A stretch of 12,863 bases of DNA, from positions 1 through 12,863 of the forward strand of contig JAGMFA010000053.1 of NCBI GenBank assembly GCA_023127875.1. The letters run 5' to 3'. This document shows, piece by piece, positions 12,842 to 12,863 of this stretch; position 1 is the stretch's first letter; each line of letters opens with the position of its first letter. This DNA is from Candidatus Zixiibacteriota bacterium (GTDB lineage Bacteria > Zixibacteria > MSB-5A5 > SM1-73). A program made the translations under genes and the position numbers. Under the pieces are notes generated by a model that searched no databases, was not told the DNA's origin, and saw only the letters and a list, made by a program, of their open reading frames with translations.

Positions 12842-12863
12842 TGGTGGGCGATACTGGAATCGA
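12842..12863 (-). tRNA. 3' end of a tRNA (possibly tRNA-Val), partial
   Basis: Only the last 22 nt are present. On the minus strand they read as the end of the T loop (TCGATT), the T-stem 3' strand CCAGT, the acceptor 3' strand ATCGCCC, discriminator A and an encoded CCA. The spacing fits a tRNA exactly. The implied acceptor 5' strand GGGCGAT is common in tRNA-Val, but the anticodon lies outside the window, so the identity is a guess. Confidence 0.85.

Overview
The window is the translation-machinery block of a bacterial chromosome. Almost all genes are on the minus strand and read from right to left: a tRNA 3' end, thrS, infC, rpmI, rplT, pheS, pheT, a small coiled-coil (ZapB-like) gene, zapA, rny, ymdB and folD. 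The only plus-strand gene is the 3' end of a secreted-protein gene at the left edge. Its C-terminus is a FlgD/Por-type sorting domain with the NPAYPNPFNP signature. That signature, together with a PheS that carries the YRNEA motif 2 and a four-cysteine insert, suggests a member of the FCB superphylum or a nearby candidate phylum (Zixibacteria, KSB1, Marinimicrobia or WOR-3 type). This placement is inferred from motifs alone.

Right part (about 9300-12863): the 3' end of a tRNA with an encoded CCA lies just upstream of thrS. The conserved infC-rpmI-rplT cluster (IF3, L35, L20) follows after a 265-nt spacer full of hairpins. IF3 appears to start at an AUA codon, a rare case of the non-AUG starts typical of infC. 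L35 starts at TTG, and L20 has a strong Shine-Dalgarno.

Middle part (about 4600-9300): pheS and pheT are one nucleotide apart and encode both subunits of phenylalanyl-tRNA synthetase. A repeat element sits directly before pheS and leaves no visible ribosome binding site. After pheT come a 94-residue coiled-coil protein and ZapA, probably FtsZ-ring regulators, with a possible promoter before zapA. The zapA-rny spacer encodes a long rod-like RNA that ends in a U-tract. It could be a terminator, a short 6S-like RNA, or a leader that controls RNase Y.

Left part (1-4600): RNase Y (membrane-anchored, KH and HD domains), the YmdB/TIGR00282 phosphodiesterase and FolD (one-carbon metabolism) complete the minus-strand series. 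The spacers contain several kinds of repetitive DNA: nested inverted repeats between rny and ymdB, 7-bp tandem repeats between ymdB and folD and again beside the tRNA, and a GC-rich cluster of perfect hairpins between folD and the sorting-domain gene. An 18-bp word and a second longer module are shared by the rny-ymdB and rplT-pheS spacers. The genes themselves are ordinary housekeeping genes. The unusual content is in the spacers and start codons. No CRISPR array, complete insertion sequence, rRNA gene or defence system was seen.
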